Shown here: positions 16,612 through 25,669 of the stretch, one piece after another
How the letters are laid out: each line of letters begins with the position of its first letter
How positions within the stretch are numbered: the first letter of the stretch is position 1
Origin: Gammaproteobacteria bacterium
Lineage (GTDB): Bacteria > Pseudomonadota > Gammaproteobacteria > Pseudomonadales > Pseudohongiellaceae
Assembly (NCBI GenBank): GCA_002730035.1
Contig: PBYU01000023.1
Location: 94,709-158,708 of the forward strand
Reading direction: 5' to 3'
Length of the DNA: 64,000 nt
Position numbers and translations under genes: made by a program
The notes under the pieces: model-generated
What the model saw: only the letters and a program-made list of their open reading frames with translations
Told to the model about the DNA's origin: nothing
Database searches by the model: none

Positions 16612-17994
16612 ATGAATGAATCTAAAAAAGAGACCCGCTTTCTGAGAGTGTTGGGTCGCCGCGAAGTGCTGGCGCTTGCTTTCGGTGCCATGATTGGCTG
16701 GAGCTGGGTGGTCCTGTCGGGAACCTGGATATCCTCCGCCGGTACTCTGGGTGCCATACTCGCTTTCCTGCTCGGTGGGGCAATTATGCTGGTTATCGGG
16801 CTTACCTATGCAGAGCTCGCCTCCGCTTTACCCTTTGCCGGCGGCGAACACGTTTATAGTCATCGTGCATTAGGGGCAGGTGCCTCATTTATCTGCACCT
16901 GGGCAATAATTCTCGGTTATGTCTCGGTCGTTACCTTTGAAGCCGTAGCATTACCCACTGTACTTGACTCGTTAGTGCCTGGTCTGGATAGAGTATTCCT
17001 GTGGCATATAGCCGGCTGGGATGTCTATCTAAGCTGGGTGTTAACTGGTGTTGCCGGTGCTGTAGTAATGACGATCCTCAATATCCTCGGAGTACGCATG
17101 GCTGCGATCGTGCAGTCTGTCGTGGTGATAATAATCCTGTTGGTGGGCATACTGTTTGTAAGCGGCGCATTATTCACCGGCGATATCGGCAACATGCAAC
17201 CGCTGGTTAAAGATGGAGAGTCTGGAATTGCACTTGTGCTGGTTATGGTGCCTTTCATGTTTGTCGGCTTCGATACCATTCCCCAAGCAGCAGAAGAGAT
17301 CGACTTGCCGTATCGAGACATCGGGCTGGTACTGATGGTGTCGGTATGCATGGCCATCGCCTGGTACAGCCTGATTGTACTCGGTGTCGGATTAGTCATG
17401 AATGAGGCAGCCGTTAGCGCAGCCGGTAATGTTCTCACCGCCGAAGCAGCCGCAAAAATCTACGGTCAGCTCGGGAGCACCGTGTTGTTGTCGGCAGGCC
17501 TTGCGGGCATCATCACCAGTTGGAATGCATTCATCGTCGGCGGTAGCCGCGCGATCTACGCGCTAGCCCGTGCCGGACTATTACCTGCTTCCCTTGGTAC
17601 ACTACATCCGACCTACCGTACACCTCACAATGCAATACTGTTAATTGGCGGCTTGTCTATAATCGGGCCCTTCTTCGGCCGACAGGTGCTGGTCTGGCTG
17701 GTCGATGCCGGTGGGCTTGGTATCGTTATCGCCTACGCGATGGTGGCTTTATCGTTTCTGGTACTGCGCAGCAAAGAACCAGAACTGCAACGGCCCTACA
17801 AGGTTCATATGGGCAATGCCATTGGCATCGCTGCTCTAGTTCTTTCTATAGGACTAGGAATTCTGTACCTGCCCGGTAGCCCGTCCGCTCTGCTATGGCC
17901 ACAGGAATGGGCCATCCTTATCGGATGGAGTGTGCTCGGACTGTTGTTGTTTGCCATAGCGCGATCCCGAGTTAGAAAACAGCACCGGGAATAG
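16612..17994 (+). CDS. APC-family amino acid permease
   Basis: A 460-residue protein with about 12 hydrophobic helices and no signal peptide. The start at ATG 16612 (MNESKK) is preferred over the TTG six bases earlier; neither has a strong ribosome site. Early motifs GAMIGWSWVVLSG and FAGGEHVYSHRALG fit the first helices of amino acid-polyamine-organocation transporters, where GxG-type breaks bind the substrate backbone; GFDTIPQAAEEI matches helix 6 of the fold. It probably imports an amino acid or amine by H+ symport or exchange. It follows the RND pump by about 105 bp on the same strand and may share its transcript. Confidence 0.9.
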   Translation: MNESKKETRFLRVLGRREVLALAFGAMIGWSWVVLSGTWISSAGTLGAILAFLLGGAIMLVIGLTYAELASALPFAGGEHVYSHRALGAGASFICTWAIILGYVSVVTFEAVALPTVLDSLVPGLDRVFLWHIAGWDVYLSWVLTGVAGAVVMTILNILGVRMAAIVQSVVVIIILLVGILFVSGALFTGDIGNMQPLVKDGESGIALVLVMVPFMFVGFDTIPQAAEEIDLPYRDIGLVLMVSVCMAIAWYSLIVLGVGLVMNEAAVSAAGNVLTAEAAAKIYGQLGSTVLLSAGLAGIITSWNAFIVGGSRAIYALARAGLLPASLGTLHPTYRTPHNAILLIGGLSIIGPFFGRQVLVWLVDAGGLGIVIAYAMVALSFLVLRSKEPELQRPYKVHMGNAIGIAALVLSIGLGILYLPGSPSALLWPQEWAILIGWSVLGLLLFAIARSRVRKQHRE

Positions 17995-18212
17995 TTTGCT
18001 ACCCTGAGCAGGCAATGGTTAGCATTGTGTAGGCAGGGCTTCAACCAGCAATCGAGTCGGCAACCATCTAAGTGTAGCGCGGCTGGGGTGTCGTGGAAGA
18101 CAAAATGACCACAGGCCCAGGCGGAGAACGCCTATATGGCTATTTGATTGGAGATTTATGGGATACACTCGGGTGGTTGTACACAAAACCTGCTTGCTCT
18201 ATGGAGAATATC

Positions 18213-18593
18213 ATGAAAATAATAAATAAATTCCTGTTAATCGTTGTAATTGGACTCTTTCCCCAGCTTTCACTGGCACAAGGCGCCGGCGGCGTACTTA
18301 AAGAGATTGCCGATATTGTCGCTTCCATAAATCACTTTCCGTCTGATGCGGACAAGACCAAGTTAATGGCCATTTCCGACAATGGTAACTTGCCGCAAGG
18401 TTTGCGTGACATGGCTACTGCGGTTGCCACTATTAACCATTCAACCAATGCAGAGGGTAAAGAGGCACTGGCCCGCATTGCCGCAAGTGACCAAGCGCCA
18501 GATCGTGCGAAGGCATTGGCTGGGATAATTTCAGATCTCAACCATGTTCCCAGCGACGAAGCAAAATCCACGCTGGCTGAGTTGTTCCCATAG
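18213..18593 (+). CDS. Small exported protein with three internal repeats
   Basis: The start is set at ATG 18213 (MKIINKFLL), preceded by GGAGA; the track's longer version adds 40 non-signal residues. The 126-residue product has a signal peptide (1-22, ending SLAQ). The mature part is about three copies of a 30-36-residue helical unit, marked by ASINHFPSDADK, ATINHSTNAEGK and SDLNHVPSDEAK. The shared core is (I/L)NH-x-PSDA-x-K. No enzymatic motif is seen. Such repeat units suggest a small binding or scaffolding protein of the periplasm. I do not recognise a named family. A hairpin terminator follows. Confidence 0.75.
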   Translation: MKIINKFLLIVVIGLFPQLSLAQGAGGVLKEIADIVASINHFPSDADKTKLMAISDNGNLPQGLRDMATAVATINHSTNAEGKEALARIAASDQAPDRAKALAGIISDLNHVPSDEAKSTLAELFP

Positions 18594-18616
18594 CAACAGC
18601 TAAAAATTGATGAATG

Positions 18617-18641
18617 GCCTTGCTCTGCTGTAGAGCGAGGT
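18617..18641 (+). terminator. Terminator-like hairpin
   Basis: CCTTGCTCT and AGAGCGAGG form a 9-bp stem (one wobble pair) with a 5-base loop about 25 bp after the repeat-protein stop. A short 'gatttt' stretch follows, so weak intrinsic termination is plausible. Confidence 0.55.
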
Positions 18642-18757
18642 CCTGATTTTGACTAAATCAATCGGCGCCTACATACGGTGGAAGGGGCAGGCGCTGTGGT
18701 TTGTGCTGCACGTTAGTCGCTGAATACACGCATAAATGGCTTCTCGGAATCATCAAA

Positions 18758-20482
18758 ATGGAAAAAAGAAAGTTTACTCTTGATGGCAGCTTTTCGAGTG
18801 TGCAGAAAAATCGTCGCCAATTTGCCAGTCCAGGCCTTTCAGCAGGATCAGGAATAGATCGACGCAAGTTTCTGGCAGGCACCGCCGGTGGTATGGCGGC
18901 GGCACTGTTAAACAGCTGGCCTTTGCAGGCAATGGCCGCGCAAGCGTTGCCAGTTGCGGCGGATAGTGACTGGGACGCTGGCGTAGTGCGCCATCTATTG
19001 CCGACAGTCAACGACACGCGCATACTGCTGAAGACTTCATTGCTTCGCCCACTGGCGACGCCACCGCTATTGCGTATCGAAGGTGGCGGTACTACGCGCC
19101 GAATCGAGGGCCGAATGAATGACACCAGCGGTGAGTTCTGGCAATTCTATGCCGAAGACCTGACACCCTCAATTCACTACCAACTGTCATTACAGGATGG
19201 GAGTGGTGCTTCACTCTGCGAGCCCTGGCCACTAGCCACTTTTCCCGCCCCACAGCAGCGGCCTGATCAGGCACGGATGATGTTTTACACTTGTGCAGGC
19301 GGACCTCAGGGGAGTTATCGCGGCATCGGTGACCGTAGCGGGAACCTTCCCACAGAAATTCGAAATCGCCTGTTGCGGCGTGGCCTGTCATTCACGCCCG
19401 ATGCCGTGATCGCCAATGGTGATCATATCTACTGGGATCTGCATACCTGGCAGGGCGAGAATCCGGGTGGCCTGAGCGCTGCCGGGCAGCGCTCGAATTT
19501 CGATTATCAGGGACAGGTATTTGGCGGCAGCAATGAGGCGGCGATGAAGATGGCTGTCGATTCGCAGATTATCCCGGTATACGGCACTGACTTTCGCTCA
19601 ACACCGGTGTTCTTTCTGCAGGATGACCATGATCACTGGGAAAACGACTCCCCTCTGAGCTATCCGGTGCCATGGTTCCAGTTGCAACTGGCGCGGGCCA
19701 CACAACAACTTTACTATCCTGAGTTTCTTGCAGACTCGGCTCGTCCGGCTGGTCTGCCCTGGTCAATGCGCAGCGAGCGGGGCGATCTGTCGGAGAGTTT
19801 CGGGACTTTGCGTTATGGGCAGCTGGCCGAGGTACTGCTTTATGATGTCAGGCGAACGCTAAACGTCGGCGATCTTAACGCCGCATTCCTCGATTCTGCT
19901 GTCGAGCAGTGGTTGCATGAGCGCACTGCTTCTCATGACACACGTCATCTGGTGCACGTACCTTCAAACCCACCGGGCTGGTCAGCAGGAAAGTGGGGTG
20001 AATGGTATCCCGATGTGTTGGATCGCGACACGGGCTCCCTGACGACAAGTGTCACAAAACCATACTGGCGACAAGGCTGGCTCGACCAACATGACCGGCT
20101 GCTGCAGTCGCTCACGGACATGCGACACAGGACTCCGCTGGTGATAAGCGGCGATCTTCACGCCATCGGCATGGGCGAAATTCAGCGCTCGGGCAGTCTG
20201 GATTTAAGGGCCAATCCGGTTACGACAGTTTTGAGTGGGCCCGTAGGTACTTCGATTCGCGGCTTCCCTTCGGTGGTGAGAGGAATCGGATCCACACCCT
20301 CTGCACATCTGGATCTGAATGAGCAAGTTGCTCCTCTGGAAGAACACGGTTTTACGCTTGTCGACTTTCTTCAGGATCGCACCGAAGTGCGCTTGTTCAA
20401 GTGGGATGTAAACAGCCAATCCGTGGATGCTATCGACACTCTGGAACCCTTCCACACAATTGAGCTGGAAGCACCGGCTTAA
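18758..20482 (+). CDS. Tat-exported PhoD-like metallophosphatase
   Basis: The start is at ATG 18758 (MEKRKFTLDG). The 574-residue product has a delayed twin-arginine signal: GIDRRKFLAGTAGG at about residues 33-46, then a hydrophobic stretch ending MAAQA. The PhoD-type phosphoesterase pattern follows: an N-terminal Fn3-like domain, FYTCAGG, the metal-site blocks ANGDHIYWD and LQDDHDHWEND, and the late VISGDLHAIGMGE. The enzyme is probably a periplasmic phosphodiesterase or phosphomonoesterase using Ca/Fe-type metals, acting on extracellular organic phosphate. No Pho box was identified in front. It is followed by a 329-bp gap. Confidence 0.88.
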   Translation: MEKRKFTLDGSFSSVQKNRRQFASPGLSAGSGIDRRKFLAGTAGGMAAALLNSWPLQAMAAQALPVAADSDWDAGVVRHLLPTVNDTRILLKTSLLRPLATPPLLRIEGGGTTRRIEGRMNDTSGEFWQFYAEDLTPSIHYQLSLQDGSGASLCEPWPLATFPAPQQRPDQARMMFYTCAGGPQGSYRGIGDRSGNLPTEIRNRLLRRGLSFTPDAVIANGDHIYWDLHTWQGENPGGLSAAGQRSNFDYQGQVFGGSNEAAMKMAVDSQIIPVYGTDFRSTPVFFLQDDHDHWENDSPLSYPVPWFQLQLARATQQLYYPEFLADSARPAGLPWSMRSERGDLSESFGTLRYGQLAEVLLYDVRRTLNVGDLNAAFLDSAVEQWLHERTASHDTRHLVHVPSNPPGWSAGKWGEWYPDVLDRDTGSLTTSVTKPYWRQGWLDQHDRLLQSLTDMRHRTPLVISGDLHAIGMGEIQRSGSLDLRANPVTTVLSGPVGTSIRGFPSVVRGIGSTPSAHLDLNEQVAPLEEHGFTLVDFLQDRTEVRLFKWDVNSQSVDAIDTLEPFHTIELEAPA

Positions 20483-20811
20483 TTAGTAGCGTCATTGTGT
20501 GTGCATTGCCAGACCGCTCGGAATAGAGAAAACCCGAAGCCCGTCGGCTTGGGGTTAAACTCGCCGTTCAATTAAGAGGCAACAGCCCACGACTAACCCG
20601 GGCAGACTAGTGCTATACCTTTCATCAATGCTCTGGTAAAACAGTGGTTCGGGTGCGGGAAATGTGGGGGTCTTCTGCACAGAGCCTGTAGCTCGTGGAG
20701 TTCAAATAGCAATAAAAAGTGTGGCCGTTGCGAGTCAAGCCTCCCAATTGCTGCGCAGCATCCAGCTTAGTTTGCCAGTGGGCATCCACAAGAATAAGAG
20801 GAGCATTTGCC
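20483..20811. other. 329-bp intergenic region
   Basis: No credible gene is seen. It holds a hairpin (20531-20556) and the leader of the FAH-fold gene, including AGGAG nine bases before its ATG. ORFs in this stretch are short, lack ribosome sites and show no signal or domain. Confidence 0.5.
20531..20556. terminator. Imperfect hairpin after the PhoD-like gene
   Basis: AACCC-G-AAGCC and GGCTT-G-GGGTT pair with one G-G mismatch around CGTC. An A run precedes it and no T run follows, so it would terminate better on the minus strand. The assignment is tentative. Confidence 0.35.
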
Positions 20812-21972
20812 ATGCGTACGAAATCTTCCACTATCGTCAGCCTGTTGCTGGCGATGCCAATCACCTTGCTATCCAGCTGGGCTGCCGCCCAGGCGATGGA
20901 GAGCGTGGAATCCTTTAATGTTGCCACCTACGCCATGAATGGTGAACAGAATATCGGCCTGGTACTGCGTAATCAGTTTGTGGTCGAGATCGATGCCGCT
21001 AATGCTAATTTACAGCAGAATCCCGCCTATCCTGAAATGGCCATGCCCGAGGATATGCTTGGCCTGATTGGGCTGTATGAATACGGCCTGAAATCCCGCC
21101 TCTACGAGATCGTGAATCATCTGGTAGAAGATGGCCTGCTCACCGGGAGCGACCGGCCGGGCTTTATCCATGAGGTGGCGAATGTCGATTTGCAGGCACC
21201 TATCCAATATCCGGGCAAGATTATGAATGCGGCCGGCAATTTCTATACTCACATCTGTGAAGGGTGCACTGAGGAAGAGTTGGCCGAATCCAGCCGGGAA
21301 CGGCGGGAAAACCGCGGTATTCCCTACCTGTTTCTCAAGCCGAGCAGGGGTGCTGTGATCGGTACCGGAGAAAACATTGAGATCCCAACCGGACGTACGC
21401 GCACTGACTGGGAGATCGAGTTCGGCACGGTCATCGGCCGAACCGGCAAGTATATTCCCGCCTCCGAAGCCGAGGACTACATCTTCGGCTACATGGTGAC
21501 TATCGATATTTCAGACCGGGGCGGTCGCGGTGAAGCTTCACCGCGATCAGACTGGTTCGTCGGCAAGGGGCACGACACGTTCGCACCCCAGGGCCCGTGG
21601 ATCGTGCCAAAGGAATTCTACGGAAATCCCATGGAGCGCCTACACCAGCAGCTTTCCATCGATGGCGTGCTGGTCCAGGAGGCCCGGGCCGGCGACATGA
21701 TCTTCAACATCTGGGAACTCATGGAGTACGCGTCCTCACTCATCACCTTGTTCCCAGGGGATGTGTTGAATAGCGGCACCACCGGCGGTACATCCTTCGG
21801 TGCGTTTGAGACTGGTTTGCGCAGCGGCTATCTAGAGCCTGGCGAGCGCATCGAGGCGACTATCGAAGGTATCGGTACACTCGAGCACGTGGTGGTTGCC
21901 GGCGACGAGCCTCCGGGCAATCTCTCCGGAGCCCAGTTGCCACCCGTTGATGGTCTACGAGTTAATAGATAA
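20812..21972 (+). CDS. Exported fumarylacetoacetate-hydrolase-fold protein
   Basis: The start is at ATG 20812 (MRTKSSTIVS), nine bases after AGGAG. The 386-residue product has a signal peptide (about 1-27, ending SSWAAAQA), unusual for this normally cytoplasmic fold. The C-terminal two-thirds is the FAA_hydrolase barrel: FLKPSRGAVIG, the metal-site region DWEIEFGTVIGR, YMVTIDISDRGG, DTFAPQGPWIVP and LNSGTTGGTS. The acidic metal ligands appear conserved, so C-C bond hydrolase, isomerase or decarboxylase activity on a keto-acid in the periplasm is plausible. A dienelactone-hydrolase-like gene follows after 67 bp and may work on related substrates. Confidence 0.88.
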   Translation: MRTKSSTIVSLLLAMPITLLSSWAAAQAMESVESFNVATYAMNGEQNIGLVLRNQFVVEIDAANANLQQNPAYPEMAMPEDMLGLIGLYEYGLKSRLYEIVNHLVEDGLLTGSDRPGFIHEVANVDLQAPIQYPGKIMNAAGNFYTHICEGCTEEELAESSRERRENRGIPYLFLKPSRGAVIGTGENIEIPTGRTRTDWEIEFGTVIGRTGKYIPASEAEDYIFGYMVTIDISDRGGRGEASPRSDWFVGKGHDTFAPQGPWIVPKEFYGNPMERLHQQLSIDGVLVQEARAGDMIFNIWELMEYASSLITLFPGDVLNSGTTGGTSFGAFETGLRSGYLEPGERIEATIEGIGTLEHVVVAGDEPPGNLSGAQLPPVDGLRVNR

Positions 21973-22039
21973 GACAACACGGGGCAGGCCACGTTTTCAG
22001 TTAACCCTGGCCTGTCCGCCATTTCAGAGGAAACCGGAT

Positions 22040-23200
22040 ATGAAACATTCAAATCTCAGCAGCTGCTTGTTCGGCGTAATTTCACTCACTATTGCTGCGT
22101 CGTCGCAGGCCCAGAATTCATTGGTCCCGGAGCAGTTCGGGCCGTATCCCGTTGGCGTGACTTCTTTGCAGCTCGATGATCATAGCCGGGTGGACCCGGA
22201 AACCGGCGGACCGCGACAGCTGCTCACCGAGATATGGTACCCCGCCATCGATAGTGCAAGCGATCTGGCTCCGAACAAGTTTTCTGAATTTATTCTGCGC
22301 GGCGCAGCAGAGGATTTCATCGAAGTAGCCGAAGAGGGGCTCAGTGGTTATCGAGAAGGAATTACCGTAGCCGAGTTGGATCAAAGCTTTGAAAATATCG
22401 CTGTGCGTGATGTGGGTGTACGCGATGGAGAATGGCCGTTAATCCTGTTCTCGCACGGCAGTGGTGGCACACGATTTGGCTACATCTATTTCGTAGAGCA
22501 CATGGCATCCCATGGATACGTTGTTATGTCGGCGGATCACACCGGCAATGCACGCTTTACATTTCTCGACGGCAAACCGGTTGTGAGCGGTGGTGAGCGC
22601 GCTGCCAACTCGGCAACCGACCGCCCCAATGACATCAGTTTCCTTCTTGACAGCATGATCAAGATGAATGCCGGGACCGACAGCCGCTTCGCCGGGCGGG
22701 TAAATCTGGACCAGGTCGCCGTGAGCGGCATGTCCTTCGGTGGCTCAACCAGTATCAACGTCCTGAATCAGGATGCGCGGGTCAAAGCCGGTGTGATGTT
22801 GGCACCGGGTGGTCCGACAATGGAGCGAAAAAATCCAACCACCCCGATCATGATGGTGATTGGCACCGAAGACTCAGTGATCGGTGCTGCGGGTAACGCA
22901 AGGAATCGCAACTACTATGAAACATCGGAAGGACCACGCTACCTGGTGGAAATTCTGGATGCTGGTCACATGACATTCACCAGTGTCAACCAATATAACC
23001 CGAACTACGGCAGAGGCTTCGGCACGGGTACACGAATCACCAACGATGAACCGCTGACGTACATCGATGCGGACGAAGCACATACCATAACAGCAGCCTA
23101 CGCGCTGGCTTTCTTCAATACCTATGTCAGGGGAATAGATGGCTTTGCAGGATTTTTGCGGGAGAACCATTACGGCGACAAGATAATCTTTAGACGCTGA
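22040..23200 (+). CDS. Exported alpha/beta hydrolase (dienelactone/PAF-AH-like)
   Basis: The start is at ATG 22040 (MKHSNLSSCLFG), with AGAGGA upstream; the track's extension overlaps the preceding gene. The 386-residue product has a signal peptide (about 1-22, ending SSQAQ). The oxyanion-hole strand LFSHGSGGTRFGY, the nucleophile elbow SGMSFGGS (catalytic Ser) and LDAGHMTF (probable catalytic His) define a Ser hydrolase of the alpha/beta fold. It resembles the dienelactone hydrolase and PAF-acetylhydrolase group; the substrate is open. It lies between two other exported hydrolases on the same strand with short gaps, suggesting one transcript. Confidence 0.88.
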   Translation: MKHSNLSSCLFGVISLTIAASSQAQNSLVPEQFGPYPVGVTSLQLDDHSRVDPETGGPRQLLTEIWYPAIDSASDLAPNKFSEFILRGAAEDFIEVAEEGLSGYREGITVAELDQSFENIAVRDVGVRDGEWPLILFSHGSGGTRFGYIYFVEHMASHGYVVMSADHTGNARFTFLDGKPVVSGGERAANSATDRPNDISFLLDSMIKMNAGTDSRFAGRVNLDQVAVSGMSFGGSTSINVLNQDARVKAGVMLAPGGPTMERKNPTTPIMMVIGTEDSVIGAAGNARNRNYYETSEGPRYLVEILDAGHMTFTSVNQYNPNYGRGFGTGTRITNDEPLTYIDADEAHTITAAYALAFFNTYVRGIDGFAGFLRENHYGDKIIFRR

Positions 23201-23270
23201 TATCTCTGGCGTGGTATGTAATGAAGCAAAAAATACAACAGTCATCTTTTGTAGATTGGGAGCGTATGGA

Positions 23271-24617
23271 GTGAACAAAAAGACCTACCGGATTATAGAT
23301 AGATACTCATCGAGTGTGGCGAATGGCATGGGGTGCGTGTGTCTGGCAGTCACACTCTCGATGATCCCATCGAGTGCCTGGGCATCTGAAATGCTAGCAA
23401 GTGTCCAGTCAGAATCAGTCGGAATGTCAGCGGAAAGACTGCAGCGGGTCGACGAGTATTTTCAACGTTTTATCGACAACAACCAGATCGCCGGGGCAGT
23501 GACTCTAATAGCAAGGCGAGGCAAGGTAGTGCATCACTCGGCCGTGGGCTGGAAATATCGCGAGCAGAACATCCCGATGAGCACCGATACGATATTTTCA
23601 CTGGCGTCGATGACCAAGCCGATCGTGTCGACAGCCCTGATGATGCTATTCGAAGAGGGCCGCTTCCGACTGGACGATCCAATTTCCGACTGGATTCCCG
23701 AGTACGCCGATCACATGGTACGGGAAAGCGAGGGACCGCGTCAGCGTCGCGTGCCAGAAGCGCGCCCGGTCACCATTCGCCACGTGCTGACCCACACGTC
23801 GGGCTTGTCGCTCAACCCGAACAATTCAGGCCTCACAGAGGAAGAACTCAGATGGGTAAGCAACAATGGCGAGTCATTCGAGACCCTGGGTGAGCGGGTG
23901 TCGCGAGCGGCTCTGATTCCCGCCGCCTTCCATCCGGGTGATTACTGGCAGTACGGTTCATCGACTGATTTTGTAGCCGTGCTGGTCGAGAAGATTTCCG
24001 GTCAATCGATCGATCAATTTCTGCAGCAGAGAATCTTCGCACCACTCGGTATGCATGACACGTTTTACAACGTGCCGAGGGATAAGGTCGACCGCGTGGC
24101 CGCGTTATACAGTCCCACCGAGAACGGTGAGTCGGAGCTACGGCGTGCACCCGAATACCAGCAGCCGTCCACTTACTTCCCCGGCGTGGCTGGGCTGAAG
24201 AGCACCTCTTCCGATTACATTCGATTCGCACAGATGATCGCCAACGGTGGCGAGCTGGACGGGATTCGGCTGTTGGGAAGAATGACGGTCGACCTCATGA
24301 TCAGCAATCACACCGGAGACAAAGAAGTCTACATTCGCGGCGCGGGTTATGGTTTCGGTTTGGGTTTTGGAGTACTCGTAGATCCAACCGTGTCATTCGA
24401 TATGCTGTCACCCGGCAGCTATGGTTGGGGCGGCGCATTTGGCACCTTGTACTGGGCTGATCCGGTCGAGGATCTGGTCGGGCTCATGTTCATCCAACTT
24501 GCGGGACACGGGCCGTTGAACATCCGGCAGCGCTTCACTAACGTAGTAACACAGGCAGTCGTGGACAGTGTAGCGGATCAGGGTGCTACGGTAAGGGGCT
24601 ATTCATTCGGGCAGTAA
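23271..24617 (+). CDS. Exported serine beta-lactamase-fold hydrolase
   Basis: I place the start at GTG 23271 (VNKKTYRIID), eight bases after GGGAG; an ATG at 23211 in frame is possible. The product is about 448 residues with a hydrophobic export signal ending SSAWASE. The class C-like active site is visible: SMTK (Ser113 and Lys116), YGS as the Tyr motif, and GWGGAFGT in the place of the third motif. The best-known relatives are esterases, D-aminopeptidases and penicillin-binding-like enzymes rather than true beta-lactamases. It follows the alpha/beta hydrolase by about 70 bp. Confidence 0.88.
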   Translation: MNKKTYRIIDRYSSSVANGMGCVCLAVTLSMIPSSAWASEMLASVQSESVGMSAERLQRVDEYFQRFIDNNQIAGAVTLIARRGKVVHHSAVGWKYREQNIPMSTDTIFSLASMTKPIVSTALMMLFEEGRFRLDDPISDWIPEYADHMVRESEGPRQRRVPEARPVTIRHVLTHTSGLSLNPNNSGLTEEELRWVSNNGESFETLGERVSRAALIPAAFHPGDYWQYGSSTDFVAVLVEKISGQSIDQFLQQRIFAPLGMHDTFYNVPRDKVDRVAALYSPTENGESELRRAPEYQQPSTYFPGVAGLKSTSSDYIRFAQMIANGGELDGIRLLGRMTVDLMISNHTGDKEVYIRGAGYGFGLGFGVLVDPTVSFDMLSPGSYGWGGAFGTLYWADPVEDLVGLMFIQLAGHGPLNIRQRFTNVVTQAVVDSVADQGATVRGYSFGQ

Positions 24618-24685
24618 TTGAAGGGGTCAATTGGGGGTTCAGAGATGGGCCTAGCGCGAAATAAGAATTAAAAAAAGGGAAAAAG

Positions 24686-25611
24686 ATGTCTGATACACCT
24701 GAACTACGCCACATCTATCAAAACCATCACCTCGATACACACCATTGGGATAATTTCCAACCCCGATCGGGTGATATTGTAATTTCCACTTCCTACAAGG
24801 GGGGACTACGCTGACCCAGACTATTGTTACTAACCTGCTGTTTCCCAACGATGACATGCCCGGGTCGGTGAGTTCCATATCTCCCTGGCTGGACATGCGC
24901 CTGTCGCCACTGGATGAGACTCTGGCGACTTTGGAAGCACAGACCCATCGGCGCTGCATTAAGACGCACCTGGCACTGGACGGACTGGCCTATTTCGACG
25001 AGCTTAAATATGTGGTCGTCGGGCGGGACCCCAGAGATGTGTTCATGTCACTGGTGAATCATTACGGTGGGCACACAGCACAGTTCTTTGAGGCCATGAA
25101 CGGCCTGCCGGGGCGGATAGGCGATCCGTTTCCAGAGTACGATGGTGATATTCACAAACTCTGGAAAAACTGGATCACCCGTGGCTGGTTCGAGTGGGAG
25201 AGTGATGGTTATCCTTATTGGTCACATTTGCATCATGCCAAAACCTGGTGGGAGTTTCGACACCTGCCGAACATCCATCTCATTCACTACAGCGACTTGC
25301 GATCCGATCTCGAGGGACAGATGCGAGCGCTGGCAGCCTATCTTGACATCGAAGTGCCAGAAGAGCGCTGGCCGAGCGTTGTTCATGAGTGCCAGTTCGA
25401 AACCGTCAAGACGAATCCGGAGAAGGTGCTGGACCCAATGATCGATATTATGTTCAAGGGTGGCAGCGATACCTTCTTATACAAGGCCACCAACGGTCGC
25501 TGGAAAGACATCCTATCGGTCGAAGAACTCGCGCTTTATCGGCAGGCGATGGAGAGCACCTTGCCTGCAGATTGCGCAGCCTGGCTCGAGTCTGGTGGTG
25601 CCTATGAATGA
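24686..25611 (+). pseudogene. Sulfotransferase gene with -1 frameshift in the PAPS loop
   Basis: The frame opens at ATG 24686 (MSDTPELRHIY), preceded by AAGGGA, and reads the expected start of a Sulfotransfer_1 protein up to VISTSYK. There, in a run of six G (24799-24804), one base is missing relative to the expected SxKSGTTW loop, and the frame ends at TGA 24812-24814. The downstream part continues in the next frame as TTLTQTIVTNLLF, with Leu where the loop normally has Trp. The rest is intact: the 3'-phosphate motif VVGRDPRDVFMSL and a normal C-terminus. The full product would have about 308 residues. It is either a true pseudogene or a homopolymer sequencing error; the W-to-L change argues for some relaxed constraint. 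Confidence 0.8.
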
Positions 25612-25669
25612 GTTACATCGAGACCAGGGCAAGCTGCAATTCCTTGAGTAAGTAGAAAAGCGAAAAACC

